Positions 12,807 through 26,206 of a DNA stretch of 64,000 bases are shown piece after piece. Origin of the DNA: Oxyruncus cristatus (lineage: Eukaryota; Chordata; Aves; Passeriformes; Cotingidae); assembly GCA_013399855.1 (NCBI GenBank), contig VXAY01000172.1, positions 4,876,003 to 4,940,002 on the forward strand, in the 5' to 3' direction. A program made the position numbers and the translations under genes. Below the pieces are notes generated by a model, which worked only from the letters and a program-made list of their open reading frames with translations, was not told where the DNA came from and did not search any database. Numbering within the stretch: the stretch's first letter is position 1; the number at the start of each line of letters is the position of its first letter.

Positions 12807-12990
12807 CTCCCTGTTTCAGAGTCAAATCCAAAATAAAGCTCTTTGCAACGTTCGCATGTCTGTCCTGTTACAGAGGCATCTTGGCAACTACATTGGCCAG
12901 TTAGTTTGTCACAGATCTGATTCACTGAACCAGCTATGTGGCACAGGCATGGCAGACATCCAGTGACACTGGATGGAGAAAAATAAAAAC
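12807..12990 (-). CDS. USH2A: USH2A exon 14: LE repeats
   Basis: This exon completes a glycine codon and reads Phe-Tyr-Phe-Ser-Pro-Ser-Ser-Val-Thr-Gly-Cys-Leu-Pro-Cys, ending one LE repeat and opening the next. It continues with Asn-Gln-Ile-Cys-Asp-Lys-Leu-Thr-Gly-Gln-Cys-Ser-Cys and Cys-Glu-Arg-Cys-Lys, and ends Phe-Asp-Ser-Glu-Thr-Gly. The true acceptor is attttccag before G12990. A second AG (at 12972-12971, inside CCATCCAG) lies 18 bp into the exon and is not used in this model. The donor is GGGAG|GTGAGT. The 184 bp match human exon 14. Confidence 0.95.
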
Positions 12991-15160
12991 CTGGAAAATA
13001 AAGGGATTTTGATAATAGACGACATGCAAAAAGTGAACACAATAAGACTGTTATCAACTTATGTAAAACTGGGGGTGAAACAACAGAACCAAAGCTTAGG
13101 TAACACACACACCAACTCAAATAAAGCACTGTAGTCTTCCTCCAGAGCTGAGCTTCTAAATGTTCTCATTGGCACTTTGCAAAGCTATTATTCATTCTCC
13201 ATTTGCCAACTCCGATTTTTTATTCTCTCTCTTCTTTTAGACAGAGCCAATGCAAAATAGGGGGAGTACATTAATGTGTCTGTGGGGAAAGTAAAGACCC
13301 AAGGACATGAGAGGTACTAATGAATGCACCACTAGCAGTAGAAACATAAAAAATAACGTATGAGAACAGATATTTGTCCATTTTAGTCTGAGATCTCATC
13401 TCTGAAAATGGCTAGCTGCAAACCATAAGAAATGCACATATTTTCTCAAGTAAAGTCTCTTAAATCTTTCTCAACTAATGGTTGGTTTAATCCTTGAAAC
13501 ACTATGATGTTTCTTACGAAAAACTCCATTTGATGAGTATTTCCAGGTCTATGTAAAATTTGTATTTTAGTCCTCTGTAACACAGAGCTTGTATCGAACA
13601 CAAATACTTTTACAGAAACTGAAAAACTGATTAAAAAAAATTTCTTATCTGCTATTAAAAAGTTTTCATTCTGAATCCTATCCTTTCCTCCCTGCATTAT
13701 TTCCAATTATGAACTGGAGTATTCACTTCACCTTCCCCACAGTATATTTGGTATGCTTCTGCTATGCTACCTTTCATCCTATTGCCCTCGCAAGCAATCT
13801 TTATCTATGCCTTGAGCACATTATTGATAAATAGTTTATAGATAGAGTTTATATAGCTCTAATCTGGTCATTGAAGAACTTACCCATTATTCACAGCCTC
13901 ACCTGAAATTTCCCACAAGTGAGCTTTTACACACATTGTTTTAATGATACTGTACCACTTGCATAACCTATTTTTCTAAGTATGGACTAATTCCATTCTT
14001 ACTAATTTCTTTCTGATCAGAAGACAAGTCAAACAATGGCATACCAGTAAAATATATAATTTCATAAGTTTCCCAAATTATTTTCTATTTTTACCTGATT
14101 AGTAATAAACATTCTACTGGCTTTTTCTCCAAAATTGCTTTGCCTTTTTTTTTTTCCCTCACCCCTTTGGAGTGGTACAATATATTAACAAATGTAGCAA
14201 TGCATGAGAGCTCTGCAAAGGATGCTGATGACATGGTATTAACAGGCTCCAGTCAAAAACAAGTACCTATCTTGGAAAATGAAGCCTAAGATAGGGCCAT
14301 TGATACAAGTTTCTATCTGTCAGATGGTTGCTATTAGTTTTTATTGTCCAACTGATGGAAAAATTTCAACTGTTACTGAGATACTCAGTATTTGCACAGA
14401 CTTCTCAGACACTTGCCCTTTTCTTTCTCCAGGTAAAGTTCAATCAATAGTTTCTCAGTCATGTTCTCAGTTAATGAATATTATTTGCTGTCCAATAACT
14501 TCCTGATGTCCTGTTTTATAATAAAGAACCCAAAATTATATTGTAACATGTCATATTGCCCAAGGTCTTATTATTTGTCTTACAAGAGATAGCTCCATAT
14601 ATACACCCCTAGGGTGGTATTCTCTCTCTTTGCAGCACTGTTGCACTGTGAGCTCATATCCAAATAGCAGAGGAACTAAACAAATTGAAAACATTAGAAT
14701 TTTACTGCTCAAATCTTTGTTCAAATTTAGCCTCTGGTCCTCAGTGAGATAAATCTCAAGTGGACAGTGAAGTGATATCAGTCTCCAGTTAACATACATT
14801 CGCATCATAAAAAACCATGCTGTTGGCACTTTATTCCAGAGAGGCCCCAAACTGAGCCACCACAGAGACCAAATAGCTTGAAGTTATTAGTGAGGCAGCA
14901 TGTATTATCTCATACTGCAGTTGTCTGCACAGTGCAGTGCCCATCCTGTGCATAAATAGAGGAGACCATTTCCCAGCAATGTCACTCTTGAGCACAATGA
15001 ACGACTCCACTCACAGAACGTAACACGAAGGTAGCAAACAAGTTTAAGCCTGGACTCATGCAGAAGGTCAAAGCATTTCTTCAGAACCCGGTTTATAGTT
15101 GCAGTAATTGATAAGCATTCAGGCTAAACCAGATCACTGCCCACCTGAAATTTTGCATGA

Positions 15161-15188
15161 AACTATGATTCTATGATTCTATTCTATC
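15161..15188 (+). mobile_element. Possible CR1 tail (ATTCTATG octamers)
   Basis: CTATGATTCTATGATTCTAT is the terminal octamer repeat of avian CR1 elements. The sequence before it (about 14990-15160) is not clearly CR1, so this could be a very old copy or a chance microsatellite. Confidence 0.4.
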
Positions 15189-15469
15189 ATGTCTAAGAAA
15201 ATACTATAATGGGTAAATAAGCACATCTCTAGAAAATAAATTCATTCTGCCTGAGCAGGACCACTCACTACAGCATATATTGCTTTTTTCGTAAGAGTGA
15301 AATTCGTAATTATAAAGAATCTATATCTTAATGTTAAAAATCCTGTCTCTCCTAATGTCATACTGCCTAAACCACTGCAGAGCAGTGAAGGATTTGGTAT
15401 GATATTTTTATAATAATCTTTCAGAAATGTTCTAAAAGTTAAGTAATTTTCTGAATATTACCACATAAC

Positions 15470-15484
15470 TTTTTTTTTTTTTTT
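15470..15484. repeat. Poly-T tract
   Basis: This is an uninterrupted run of about 15 T inside intron 13. On the minus strand it reads as poly-A. Confidence 0.8.
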
Positions 15485-18400
15485 CAGAAGTATCAGGTAA
15501 AACTTTTTTTTAAAAGTAAAAGTGAGGGACAGGAAAATGAGAGTAATTTCCTCCCCCAACTAATTTATATGTAAATTAACAGGATTAAATGTAGACAAAA
15601 AGGGAAGAGATACCAGATTACAAATTCATACTGTTTGTCATAACCATTACTCTTATTATTTACTTCCACCACCTAGAATTTGGCAGGAAAGAGTAAGAAA
15701 CAACTTAATGCAAGCTTAATTTACAGCAAGGTTAGAAGGGCTCATAAAAGTTGCTTTATGAAGGATCCACTGTTGTATAATAGAACCAATTTCCAATTTT
15801 AAGACAGCCAGTGCAAATCTCTACAAGATCTATGTATATAACTAGTATTATGCTTATTCTTTTTCAGATTTTTTTCCAATTCAACCATAACTGATCACAT
15901 TTGTCAATCAAGCATACTCTTCATAAGGAAGAATGAAAGTCATAGCAAAGTATTCAGCTTCCTTTTCTAATAATCCTCTTACTATTTCTCCTGCTGTATA
16001 GAAAAGGAACACACGAACAATTCCTTAGCACTTTTACATGCTTACCAACTATGGCAGTAATGCTCATTTCTTAACCACAGACTGTGCTTCAAAATGCACA
16101 TTTAACCACATCAACAATATTGTCACAAGGTAACTCACATTTTTCTGGCCCAGAGAGGTAATATGCACACAAAAACTCAGCACTGGTGCCCAGACACACA
16201 TCCTACACGCTAGCTTACATCTTTTCCATACTACGAAGTACTCTATAAAAACCTGTGGTCACCAAGTAAAGAACTTAAAATATTACTTTTTTTTACAGCT
16301 TTTCTGCTCTCATAACAGGATCCAAAACCTGTTGGATAGGATTTGCATGGCACAAATCCCAATCGTTATAGCAACACAGTTCCAGCATGAGACAGGGACA
16401 AACCGCTCACAACAATTTTGGGGCAAGAAAGATCCTGCCTAGATCACTGCAATCAAAGACATCTTGAAAGCAAGTTTATATACAAGGCAAAACTGCTCTT
16501 TCATTTTGTTACACCTAGAATCAAGTGTCCCTTGAAGGCTCAAAAAAAGAGTTTTAAGGAAAAAGATCTCATTATAAAACAATTTCTCAAAACTACATCA
16601 AGTTGGAATTTATCTCCATTGGCAACTCTTCCTGCATTAAGAATTTGGCAACTTTTGGAAACCTCTCAAATTTTATTAAAGCACATAAAAATATGCTACA
16701 ATGGGATGCAATTTTAAATACCACTAACTAAAACAGACTTACAATTACCCAGAATAAGAAAATAAAATACATATGACCTGTATTCCACTAAGAAAACTTG
16801 CATCACATAGTTGAAATGTCCCAACACACTAAGTAGTCCTCAGTATGTTTTTAGGACTGCCACTATTAACCAATTAGTTGTGTGCTTTAATTAGACTGTA
16901 TTGGCTACACTTGGAATATGTTTTCTTATCTTTGCCCCAAGACAAAGCCATAGGACATGTTTACAGGACTCGAAGCCAATTCCACACTTCTATACGGAAG
17001 ATTTCTTATGCTCTCCTCTGTTTTATAGAAAAGCCTCTTTTGGAACATACTAATAAAGAATATTTATATATGAGTTAGATATATTAAACATCTAAATGAG
17101 CTCACACTGGGATCAACACTAAAATAGCAATAATAGTGCAGTTTGCTGTGCTACACTTGGAGCAATACAGCACTTTTACAATGATAAGAATTTACACTTT
17201 CACCCCCACCAGAAAGCTCAGGGTTCAGCACATATATGCTTATAGTTATTAGTTAGAAAATCTAAAAATAATTCTTATAAAAATACATTTTAAATTATTT
17301 TTCTTTTTAACAGGAACTATTGTGGAAGTATTCCTTTGAGTGCCGTGTAAGCTTTTTTACAAACCAGTCTGTTCATACTATCAATTAAACCTTTTTAAGC
17401 CATTTAGTTCTGCATAAACCCTGGCCTTTCTTTTTCAAGGACAAGGGCGGTCACTGACTCGGGAAGCCTTGACATCACTCCTCTGCCGATCTCTGATTAA
17501 GTGGCTGCTACAGAGGGTTAGCAGGTCAAATAGCACTGGAGGAGGAACTAAGAAAAACAGAATGCTGCCTTATTTATTAGTATATGTACCTAAAATAATT
17601 TAAATGAAAGCATTTAAAAAAATATTTAATGGAGGTTAAGCAGCTTTTTTAACCTCTGTTCAAATTATTGAATGGCATATTAAAACCAATGGAGCTATAA
17701 TGTACCTTTTAATGTGACCTGCTACTTGAATAAATTGCATATGTATTTAACTTGAACTAAATCTATCTGCTTAATATTATTATGAAGGGTAGGTTAGTTT
17801 CACTTTACCCACTTACTTTTTAAAACAAAAACATTTAAATATAACTACAGAGCTTCCCACCTATAATGAACATTAAAACTTTGTTTACGGTAGTATAGTA
17901 TGAAATCTTGAACTGATGCATAGCAATTGCAGTATCACCTACTTGTAGGGCCAAACTGTAAGTAGTCCTTGTGAAAGCCAGCACATCCTCAACACAGCAT
18001 GGCAGGAGTCTGCTCCCTAAGTGGCACGTTTGCCAGCCTCATCAAAGTTTAAGCAACCATCTCGGTGCCTCCCACCATGCTCAGCTTTATGCATGAAGTG
18101 CCCTTCCTGAAGAGATTGCACTCTGCCTTCCAAATTCACATTTTTCATTATGAGGATAGCTGCTGTTCATTAAATTATGCCAATTTACCTCTCACTTAGT
18201 GAATGGTCCACGATTATTTGTCTTGTTTTCTCAATATCTAGAACTAGCCTAACCTTATTTTGAACATGTTGAAAAAGCAGTAATAATACAAATTATACAA
18301 GCTCTGGAAATAGAATAAATATCTGATGGTGATCAGGACATTAATACTTCCTTCTCACTCACACAGTTAGGAAGAAATGGAAATATAATTAATAACATAT

Positions 18401-18518
18401 GTCAGAGATGTCAGATATGAAGCTGTCTAAACACATACTAAAGACTGTAGGAACTACAATTGATAATAAAAAAAGCAAAACTTGCTACATCAAATAGATT
18501 GTCTTCCAATTTCCTTAC

Positions 18519-19160
18519 CTGGTTTACACTCATTACACCTTCTCCCCTGGCGCTGAGGCAAACAGACACACTGTCCAGAAACGGGGTCACAAACTGTTCC
18601 TGCCAGTGTGCCCAGAGCATCACAGTCACAACGCTGGCAGCCGAGGAGGTTGCTCATGCTGAGGTTGTACGTATGAAGCATGCACTGATTGCACTGAGGG
18701 CCAGTTACACCAGCTTTGCAAGGACACTGTCCTGTTGATTTGTCACAAAGCAGAGAGCCATTCACTGTACCTGCCTCAACACAGTTACATGGCAGACAAA
18801 CAAAGGAATGATTCTTGTGTACTTTGCGGTAGCCATCCACGCACTGGTCGCATCGTCTTCCTCCAATATTTGGTTTACAAGCACACTGCCCTGTCCTGGC
18901 ATCACACACAGTTCCAGAAAATGACCCTGCAGCATTACATTCACAAGCCTTACAACCAGTTACATCCAGCCCATAAAAGTTGTCCATGCAGGTGTCACAG
19001 TGAAGCCCTTTCACTCGTTCTTTACAATTGCACTGCCCGGAGAGAGGATTGCAGAATTGGTTCACTGAGCCGTGGCTGTTGCACCAACAAGGCTCACATC
19101 CATCTTCATTAGCATATCTGAGAGCTTTAAATCCAAAATTGCAACTATCACACCTAAGAC
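18519..19160 (-). CDS. USH2A: USH2A exon 13: three full LE repeats plus two partial
   Basis: This is the largest exon here: 642 bp, 34 cysteine codons, exactly the human exon 13 length. The Cys spacing gives the last three cysteines of one LE repeat, three complete eight-cysteine repeats and seven cysteines of another, each opening with a Cys-x-Cys pair. Gly-Thr-Val-Cys-Asp and Gly-Gln-Cys-x-Cys phrases recur. In human-aligned numbering, Cys759, altered in human recessive retinal disease, is kept at 19051-19053 (TGC on the minus strand). Residue 767, where the common human frameshift lies, is Asn rather than Glu. The acceptor is ctccttccag and the donor is CCAG|GTAAGG. Entry and exit are both phase 1, so the exon is symmetric. 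Confidence 0.98.
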
Positions 19161-22100
19161 CTGGAAGGAGAAAAGGAAAAAAAAAAGGAAAGAGTTGAAA
19201 AGCTATTAATTTCAGTTTTAAAAAAGGGTAACTATGCTATACTTTAGTGTAAATAAAAAAAGAGAAAGGAAGGACTAATATTCTTCACCAGCATAATTAA
19301 CAGGAGTGACAGGGCTGCACAAATCAATTGAATAACTGTGGCATCCCAAAAATCTGTTTACTTTTCCAATTTGTTTCAGAAGCAATGCGTTTCTGTTGGC
19401 CTCTCAATACAATTTAAGATACTTCTGCCGGAGATTCTTTGTAACATTTCTAAGACAAACCAGAATTAATCTCTTTGTCCCTCCGAACAGCACTTGTTGC
19501 ACAATCAATGCTTACGTGAACTCTTCACCCTATATTGTAGAAATGCAATACACAGGGAATTGCACTGGGCTCTCCATCTGTTCTGATAATAGATTTATAT
19601 ATTATATTAAAAACATGAAATATACTCTAGGACAGCACAAGTTAGACTAATTACAACAAATTATTTACTTAACACCATACTTCAGTTTTACCATTGATTA
19701 CATTTATGTTAGTGTTTACTGTTAGTCCCTTCCTGAAAGCAGAAAATGTTTTCCATAATCCAAAATGAAATATTTTTATCTAAATTATGATTAAGTTAAC
19801 TCCTGCAGTACATTAAAATCTAAACTGGTTCTGTCATGCTTCATCCTGTAGTTTTATTAGCTTTGTTTTCAAAGTCAATGCTTGCTTTATCCCTGCCCCA
19901 AGGGATGGCATTTATATGTTAGTTTATAAAATGTACATTACAAGAAAGCAAACTAGATTATTATACGAAAAATGCAAATTCAGCTACATATTTCCCCTTG
20001 CAATGGGAAAATCCTTCACTATGAAGCTATCACCTGATTGCTTCATATAGGAAAATATAAATACAATGTTCCAGAAAAACACTGTCATCATTTAAAAAAT
20101 ACAAAACCATACAAAAATGCATCTAGCAACTTAAATGTAGAAATATAAAACTAAAAAAAGGTAGAGAATGCATTATATATATGGATAAAACTCAAAAACT
20201 CCAACAGAAGGCAAGTTCCTTTAACAGTGATGAATGACTCACCTAAGGCATATCATTTAATTTCAATAAGGAAAATAAAAAAGGACCACTATTGCTGCAA
20301 ATTTTAAAAATAACTGTATTGTTAACAAGAATTATGACTCATTTTGAACTATTAAAATTGGTCTACATGGATTCATATCATATCAGTTTTAAAAATATGC
20401 GCAGTGCTTATTTGAATATGCCATACATATTCCTGACAGGTAATCTATTCCTAACGATACTGAGGAAGGCCTACAGGGCATCACATTCAATGTTAACAAG
20501 TACAGGGGAGTTAGCACGCTTGGCATTTAATTCACATTCTTCTACCTTTTTATTCTAGATGAATGACCTACTTTAATAAAATTATTGGTGCTAATGTATT
20601 TTACTGGTGATAGAATCATTAGTAAGATTTAACAGTTGTGTTAACTCTAACAGTTCATGTTTCATAACACTGCAGTCCACAGTTGCATTTTTCTGTTATC
20701 ATGTTTGCTTAAATAGATAAAATGGCAATAGACAGATTGCTCTAAAAACCAATTTAGAAATCCAAAGAGGAAAGCTCTCTGTTAAAGTTTGCTGCACACG
20801 TTTCAATATACAGAAGCTTATTTACAACTTGTTTGGTAAACAAAAAAAGAAAATCTAGTCTGGAAAGAATTAGGTTTTTATCCTGCGAACAAACACTTGC
20901 ATAAGTACAGCCCCCACCATTGTTACAGGTAAGTACAGAAAGCATAGGCTTACACATTTTTCTTATACCTATTTCACTGAAAATAAAAACAATTCTTGCT
21001 GTTTTCATCAAGGGGATAAAACGTTTAATATATAGACAACCAAATATGTGAGAACCAGACTGCCTTTCTTGTCTGCCAAATTGCCACTGAGTTAAGGAAG
21101 GTTTTCACAGGTGCAAACACGAAATGTGAGCAAAGAATATATAATTAAGTATGCTCTGAAGTCCTTTTTCTCGAAAAGACAGTGGGTTTAAGATGCACAG
21201 AGGTTATTTTTTACTCCTAGCACCCTTTTTATTGTATAAAAAGCATAGCATTCGACAGGAAAAAGGACTGAAACTGTTCAGGCTTCTATCTGTTTAGAAC
21301 TGGTTTCATTATTTGTTGTTATTCTGCATTTTCTTCTTTCTTCTAATTCCCAAAAGAAACAAAGACTCACAATATTACAAATGAGTCAACATTCACAAAT
21401 GAGGGTACCTAAAATATCAAGTATATTAACATGTGTTTAAATATTACTAATGCAACCTAGAACCATGGTCAGGCTGAAGAAAAAATAAATTACTAATTCT
21501 GTTAATAACAAAGCAGAAAAGGATTTTTTCTTTTTGAGACATATGTATAGTCTGAGACATGTACAGTTACCATGCAAGGCTCACTTTATCAGGAAATTCT
21601 CCTTGCATAATATTCCCATACATCAACATTTCAAAGTGTATTATATATACTGTGTATTTTGGGCACTTGATAAATTTTGTCCTTATGTGGTTGTGGCTCC
21701 CCTCAAATATGCTGGAAGTAATAAATTGCTATAATCAAATCTAATTTCTGAAAAATACCTGTGGGAGTAACAAACAAAAAAGCACGTCTTGTAAAAAAAA
21801 TGATAAATAACACAGAAGGTAGTAGTTTATTATAATCAGCTTGGCATTGAATTACAAAATTAAAATTATGTGGCCCTTGATAACTAACCCTAGCTATGTA
21901 CATGATCTGTGGAATTATGTTGACTTATTTTGCATTTCATAGGAACAGTTCAAAGAAATATAATAGAAAAAAATTGATAGATTTATCACAAAGGACCCTG
22001 TAGCACAGAATATTTTGAGAAAAAAATCCATTTATTTTGGTCTATTAAGGAAACTAGCATGGAAACGATTTGCTTAGAAGTCATTAAGTATAAAACATTT

Positions 22101-22416
22101 TGAAAAAGTGTTAATTTCCTAAAAGAAACATCTATGCAGTAAGCAAATTACATTATTTCTGTGACTTATTAGTATGGAACTATGTAAGCTAATGTAGCTA
22201 TGCCGTAAAGAAACTTCTAAAGGGTTGATTAAACTAAGCTTCAAGCTGTAGTTTGATAGAATTATTAAATTAATAATTTTTCAACAGTTAATTTCATTCA
22301 TTTTTATAATCTGCCTTCAGCAAAGAAGTTTTCTACACCTTTCATTTAGAAATCAAGTGTGTTTTATTTCCAGGGAAAACAAGAAAAATGGCTCCAAACT
22401 CTTGCATTACACATAC
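19161..22416 (-). other. USH2A: USH2A intron 12 (3256 bp)
   Basis: This is the intron between exons 12 and 13. It is AT-rich, with an A/G-rich stretch just before the exon 13 acceptor (19171-19200). The minus-strand open frame at 20754-21011 has a cysteine-rich phrase resembling EGF but lacks a usable acceptor. I see no named repeat. Confidence 0.85.
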
Positions 22417-22612
22417 CAATAACATTTGCTTTGCACTTGCACTGTCCTGAATTTTGGTGACAGGTAATATCTCCATTGACTGTCCCAGAGGTATTACAGT
22501 TACAGGGACTGCAGCCATCAGGGTTTGACTGTTGCAGATCGTAGAATCCTTCCTGGCACTGATTGCATTGTCTGCCAGACACATGTCTCTTACAATTACA
22601 CTGGCCTCCAAC
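22417..22612 (-). CDS. USH2A: USH2A exon 12: LE repeats 3-4
   Basis: This exon reads Val-Gly-Gly-Gln-Cys-Asn-Cys-Lys-Arg-His-Val-Ser-Gly-Arg-Gln-Cys-Asn-Gln-Cys, the second half of LE repeat 3. It then has Pro-Asp-Gly-Cys-Ser-Pro-Cys-Asn-Cys-Asn-Thr-Ser-Gly-Thr, which opens LE repeat 4. The Asn-Thr-Ser is a possible glycosylation site. The acceptor is atctttctag. The donor is ATTG|GTATGT, with exon position -1 G but -2 T. The 196 bp end in phase 1, giving a glycine codon completed by exon 13. Confidence 0.95.
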
Positions 22613-24796
22613 CTAGAAAGATACAAAATATCATACAGTGATGAACATTATCTATTTTTAGATGATACATTCATTAGCAACAAGAACGGGAGTATGAGGT
22701 GGGGAGGAGAAAATTTTAAATGGACCAGGAAAAAAATATAAGCCTTTGTAACACTTTTTTAATTTGTTGAGAGGGAGGAAAAAAGAGAAATATTGAACAG
22801 AGTGTAATTATTCGCCTTTTAAATAGAGTTTAAAAAGTCCTGTACTTCCAAAACAGAAGGGAAAAAGAACTGAATAAACAATATGACCCTATTTGCCATC
22901 TGGACAGAGAACCTGCAAAGAACATTTACAAAATTGCATTGTATAAATGGTGACATATTAAAACAAATAGTACTTTTTTGAATCACAGTTACTGCAAAGA
23001 ACTGCCATCTTCAAAGGTCAAGTTTTGTAATTTTTGTTCTGACCATATGCTTCTTTATTTTAATGAAAACGTTAGTTAAATAAGAATGAAGCACAGTTGA
23101 AAATTTTCCTTTCTTATTATTCATCCAAAATAAATTTTCTCTTCCTTTACGGAAGGATGTGATCCAACAGCTCAGTATCTGAAACCCTCTCCCCCTTTCG
23201 TGGTTTAGCTGGTGTCCAAAACATTCCACTTCAGTGGAGGTATATAAAGGTCCTCACCTACTCCCTAAATAGCATTGCTATTCAGAAGGAGCTGACAAAT
23301 CCTATGTTATGCCTGGACCATGATCAGGGGAGTACGAGTCTCACATCCTGTGCCAGATTAAAGGGTTCCTGAAAAGCTACCTCAGTGTCTGAAAGCCAGA
23401 AAAAACACCCAAACCAACATTCATCACTTTCCAATTTGGTGGGAAAAGCGACCACAGGGAAAGGGCAATGGCACAGGGATGGAGAAAGGCATCAGTTAAT
23501 TCACAACATAGACAAAAAGCAGCAAGTCAAAGCACACTGGGATGCAGGAGATGTGAAATGGCAAAAGGTTTGGGATTCATAATCAAGAAATGAAAACTGA
23601 ATTTTCTAACTTGAGTATTCTGGAAATGTAGATGGCAGCAAACCAATAAAATCTGTGTTATAAGTAATTTTCTTTGGGTCAGTGTATTTTTTTTCAGCGC
23701 AAATATTTTCAGACATGAAAAAGTACAGTGATTCAAAACTCGCATTCATCTATGACATCAACAGCTGCAGTTCAATGTACTTCGCTTTTAAATAGCTACC
23801 AGAACAAAAGTTTCTCTTAATGGTTGCCTTTTTCATCTTTAATCTGTAAGTCAAGCAAAGCTGAAAGAACAGGAGAGACAATGCTACTCGGAAGTTCCAC
23901 TTAAAATAAATGTTATTATCACACCTTCAAATCTACAATGAAGCTCTAAGCTTGGTTAATACAAGATAAAATAGAATATTTCAACATCTAATAGTAAATT
24001 CTCAGCACAGAAAATACCGAAAGTTAGAGAAGCATGTACTCCTATCCCTTCCTCATAAAAGGATTCTGTAGTCCATAAAATCTCTTCAATATGATTTAAT
24101 GATAGAGATCTATTGCTGATTTATCAGCCATGTTTTTCAGGAAGATGAAGATATTAAAAAGGCAAGACAACATTTTTTTATAAAAGACAATAGCAACTAC
24201 AAAAAGTTAAAAGATCACAATAGAGAAAACACAGCAACAAGGATTTTTAAGATAATTTCCTTTTAGACTGGATTTGATCTAGATATTTAGTGTATTATGA
24301 GACCCAGTCATGCATCACAGCCATTCATCAGAGAACTAACGTGAAAAGTAACTCTAAGTTTAATTCTAAATGAAAAAAACCACTCTTGTTTAATACATAA
24401 CTGCAAAAGAAATATTTTTTGTTAGTGATCACGGAATACTCAGATTACAAAATAGTACTCAACTTATACTTTAAAAGTCTTTGAAGTTACTCCAAACGCT
24501 ACCACAGGAAGGAGAGCATTACATGCAAAAATTCATTTTCAATCACTGAAAATTGGATCAAAACAAGGAAGTTAAATAAGACAGGATAACCAACACCATA
24601 TTTTAAAACCAGAATAAGGCAATATAAAAATGAGCTTTTAACAAGCAACATGCCTAAAGCATGAAGGGAACAAACATTTTTTTAAATGTCAGAAGCAAAG
24701 GAAGACTACCAGAGAATCACTGTGGGGGATAAATAATTAATAGTATGATTAGCAGATTCAGAGTGGACATCAGAACTTTTCACTAAAAGGAAAGTG

Positions 24797-24925
24797 CAGC
24801 ATCAGTAACAGGCTTCCCAGAGGGGATGGGGAATTTCTGCCCCCAAAGGTACCAAGACTTATCCAGACAAAATCATGACTGACTGGATCTATCACTGACA
24901 ACAGTTCTGCTTTGAGCTGAAGCAG
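24797..24925 (+). mobile_element. Degraded CR1 3' fragment
   Basis: CAGGCTTCCCAGAGGGGATG, then a block ending ATCCAGACAAAATC, and later GCAGATCACC follow the avian CR1 3' region ('CAGGCTGCCCAGAGAGGTTG ... GTCTGGACGCAATC ... GATGATCTCC'). Divergence is high and the octamer tail is gone, so it is an old insertion in plus orientation. Confidence 0.5.
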
Positions 24926-25779
24926 ATCACCAACTAATGCTTTTATAATTATGTGTAGCATTCAGGAAAGAGAACCACAACAGAGATTTCAAAGAAAGAA
25001 TTTAATAGCTTTTCACTATGAAACAAGTACATTTCTATATTAGGAATGATTTTTAAGACTGGTTTCAAACCAAAATGTCAGAAGGAAAATATTTGAGCAA
25101 AATCTCATCGTTGAAAAGTGACTAAGCATGAGACTAAAGTTCTGGATGAACCAAAATATAAAATTACTGAGATGTTACTTGCTTACATCGGTATCAGCAA
25201 AAGAGAAATAAAATTAGAAAAGTTACATCAATCTCCATAAAAGTCTGTAAGGAATCTTCTGAGATCTATAATCTAATAGGCATTTTTTGATTATTATTCT
25301 GTATTCTATTAGAAATTAAAACATGTTTGATATATTGAAAAAGATTGGTGCTTTTTTCCCAAAGAAAAATCATGATTCATGATTCTACTGCATTTCTTCA
25401 AGTCAACAACACTGGAAATATCAAATATACTGAACCAAATGGATGATCAAAAATTCAAATAATGTCCACATCAAGAAGTACAAACTTAATGCCTGGGAAA
25501 ACCAATGCTGACTATTGGTAGACAGTAATGAGTCCAAAATTAGCTATTTCCACTCCAGAAAGGAAATCTTAAAGCTGCTCCATTTCCCCTACAAATAATT
25601 TGAAAGCTCTGAGTCTCTCAAAAAGGTGACAGGAATACTGGAATTATTAGGAAAAGAACTGAAAGATATACAGAACATCTCATTGTGTAATAAAAATCCA
25701 TTGTGTATCAACCCTTTGCATAATTTGTATATCTGGTTACCCTCTCTAAAGTAAAAGAGGTTACAGAGTGAGCAGAATA

Positions 25780-26206
25780 TGCAAAGATACAAACGAAGAG
25801 AGACTGAAGACTTAGTAGTTTGGAAAGAGATGACTAAGACGACAGGAATACATGGCTGTAAAATCATGAATGGCTTACAGAATGACTATTCATTATTTCT
25901 CACTTATAAGAACATCCAGGAAATCATAAGACAGTAAATTTAAAAGAATGAAAGTGTATACAGGAGAATTGTATAGAAAAATACACTTTTTTTGAACTGC
26001 ATTAAAAAATAAGTTAGATTAATTCCATTTGTGGACACCAAATACAGCCACTCAGGTGAAAACCCTGAGTTTGTCTCAGGAAGTCCCAAGGCCATAAACA
26101 ACTGGAATCTAGAAAAGTATTTCACAGCAGGATCATGCTTATAGTAACTATCAGAGAGGATATTGTGCCAGATGAGTCTCAGTTCATCCATTATAGCTGT
26201 TCTTAT
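25780..26206 (+). mobile_element. Ancient CR1-type LINE 3' end
   Basis: Four ordered landmarks match the ancestral reptile-type CR1 3' part: GAAAGAGATGACTAAGACGA, CTGTAAAATCATGAATGGC, GAAAAGTATTTCACAGCAGG, and the terminal CAGTTCATCCATTATAGCTG followed by TTCTTATC (compare 'ACCCAGTATGGCTGTTCTTATG'). The copy is diverged and in plus orientation. It predates the octamer-tailed avian CR1 copies elsewhere in the window. The 5' limit is uncertain by about 100 bp. Confidence 0.65.

Larger units (their letters stand above)
12991..18518 (-). other. USH2A: USH2A intron 13 (5528 bp)
   Basis: The intron lies between exon 13 (donor GTAAGG) and exon 14 (acceptor TTCCAG). It includes a possible CR1 tail at 15161-15188 and a poly-T run at 15470-15484. 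Two less AT-rich patches, near 17428-17520 and 17970-18130, resemble nothing I can name. Confidence 0.85.

Noticed and set aside
14551..14850. Minus-strand open frame of 99 codons in intron 13, beginning with a 'Gly-Pro-Leu-Trp-Asn' phrase similar to the C-terminal end of LINE reverse transcriptase ORFs
   Set aside because: Only one short phrase fits, with no second motif in order, so a LINE origin is not supported.
18460..19112. Plus-strand open frames opposite exon 13
   Set aside because: They are shadows of the cysteine-rich minus-strand exon; the LE pattern is only on the minus strand.
20754..21011. Cysteine-rich phrase (Cys-Asn-Asn-Gly-Gly-Gly-Cys) on the minus strand, considered as an extra EGF-like exon
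   Set aside because: No acceptor precedes it in frame, and exons 12 and 13 join in phase without it.
23238..23250. TATATAAAGG resembling a TATA box
   Set aside because: It lies inside intron 11 with no first exon, CpG-rich region or initiator nearby.
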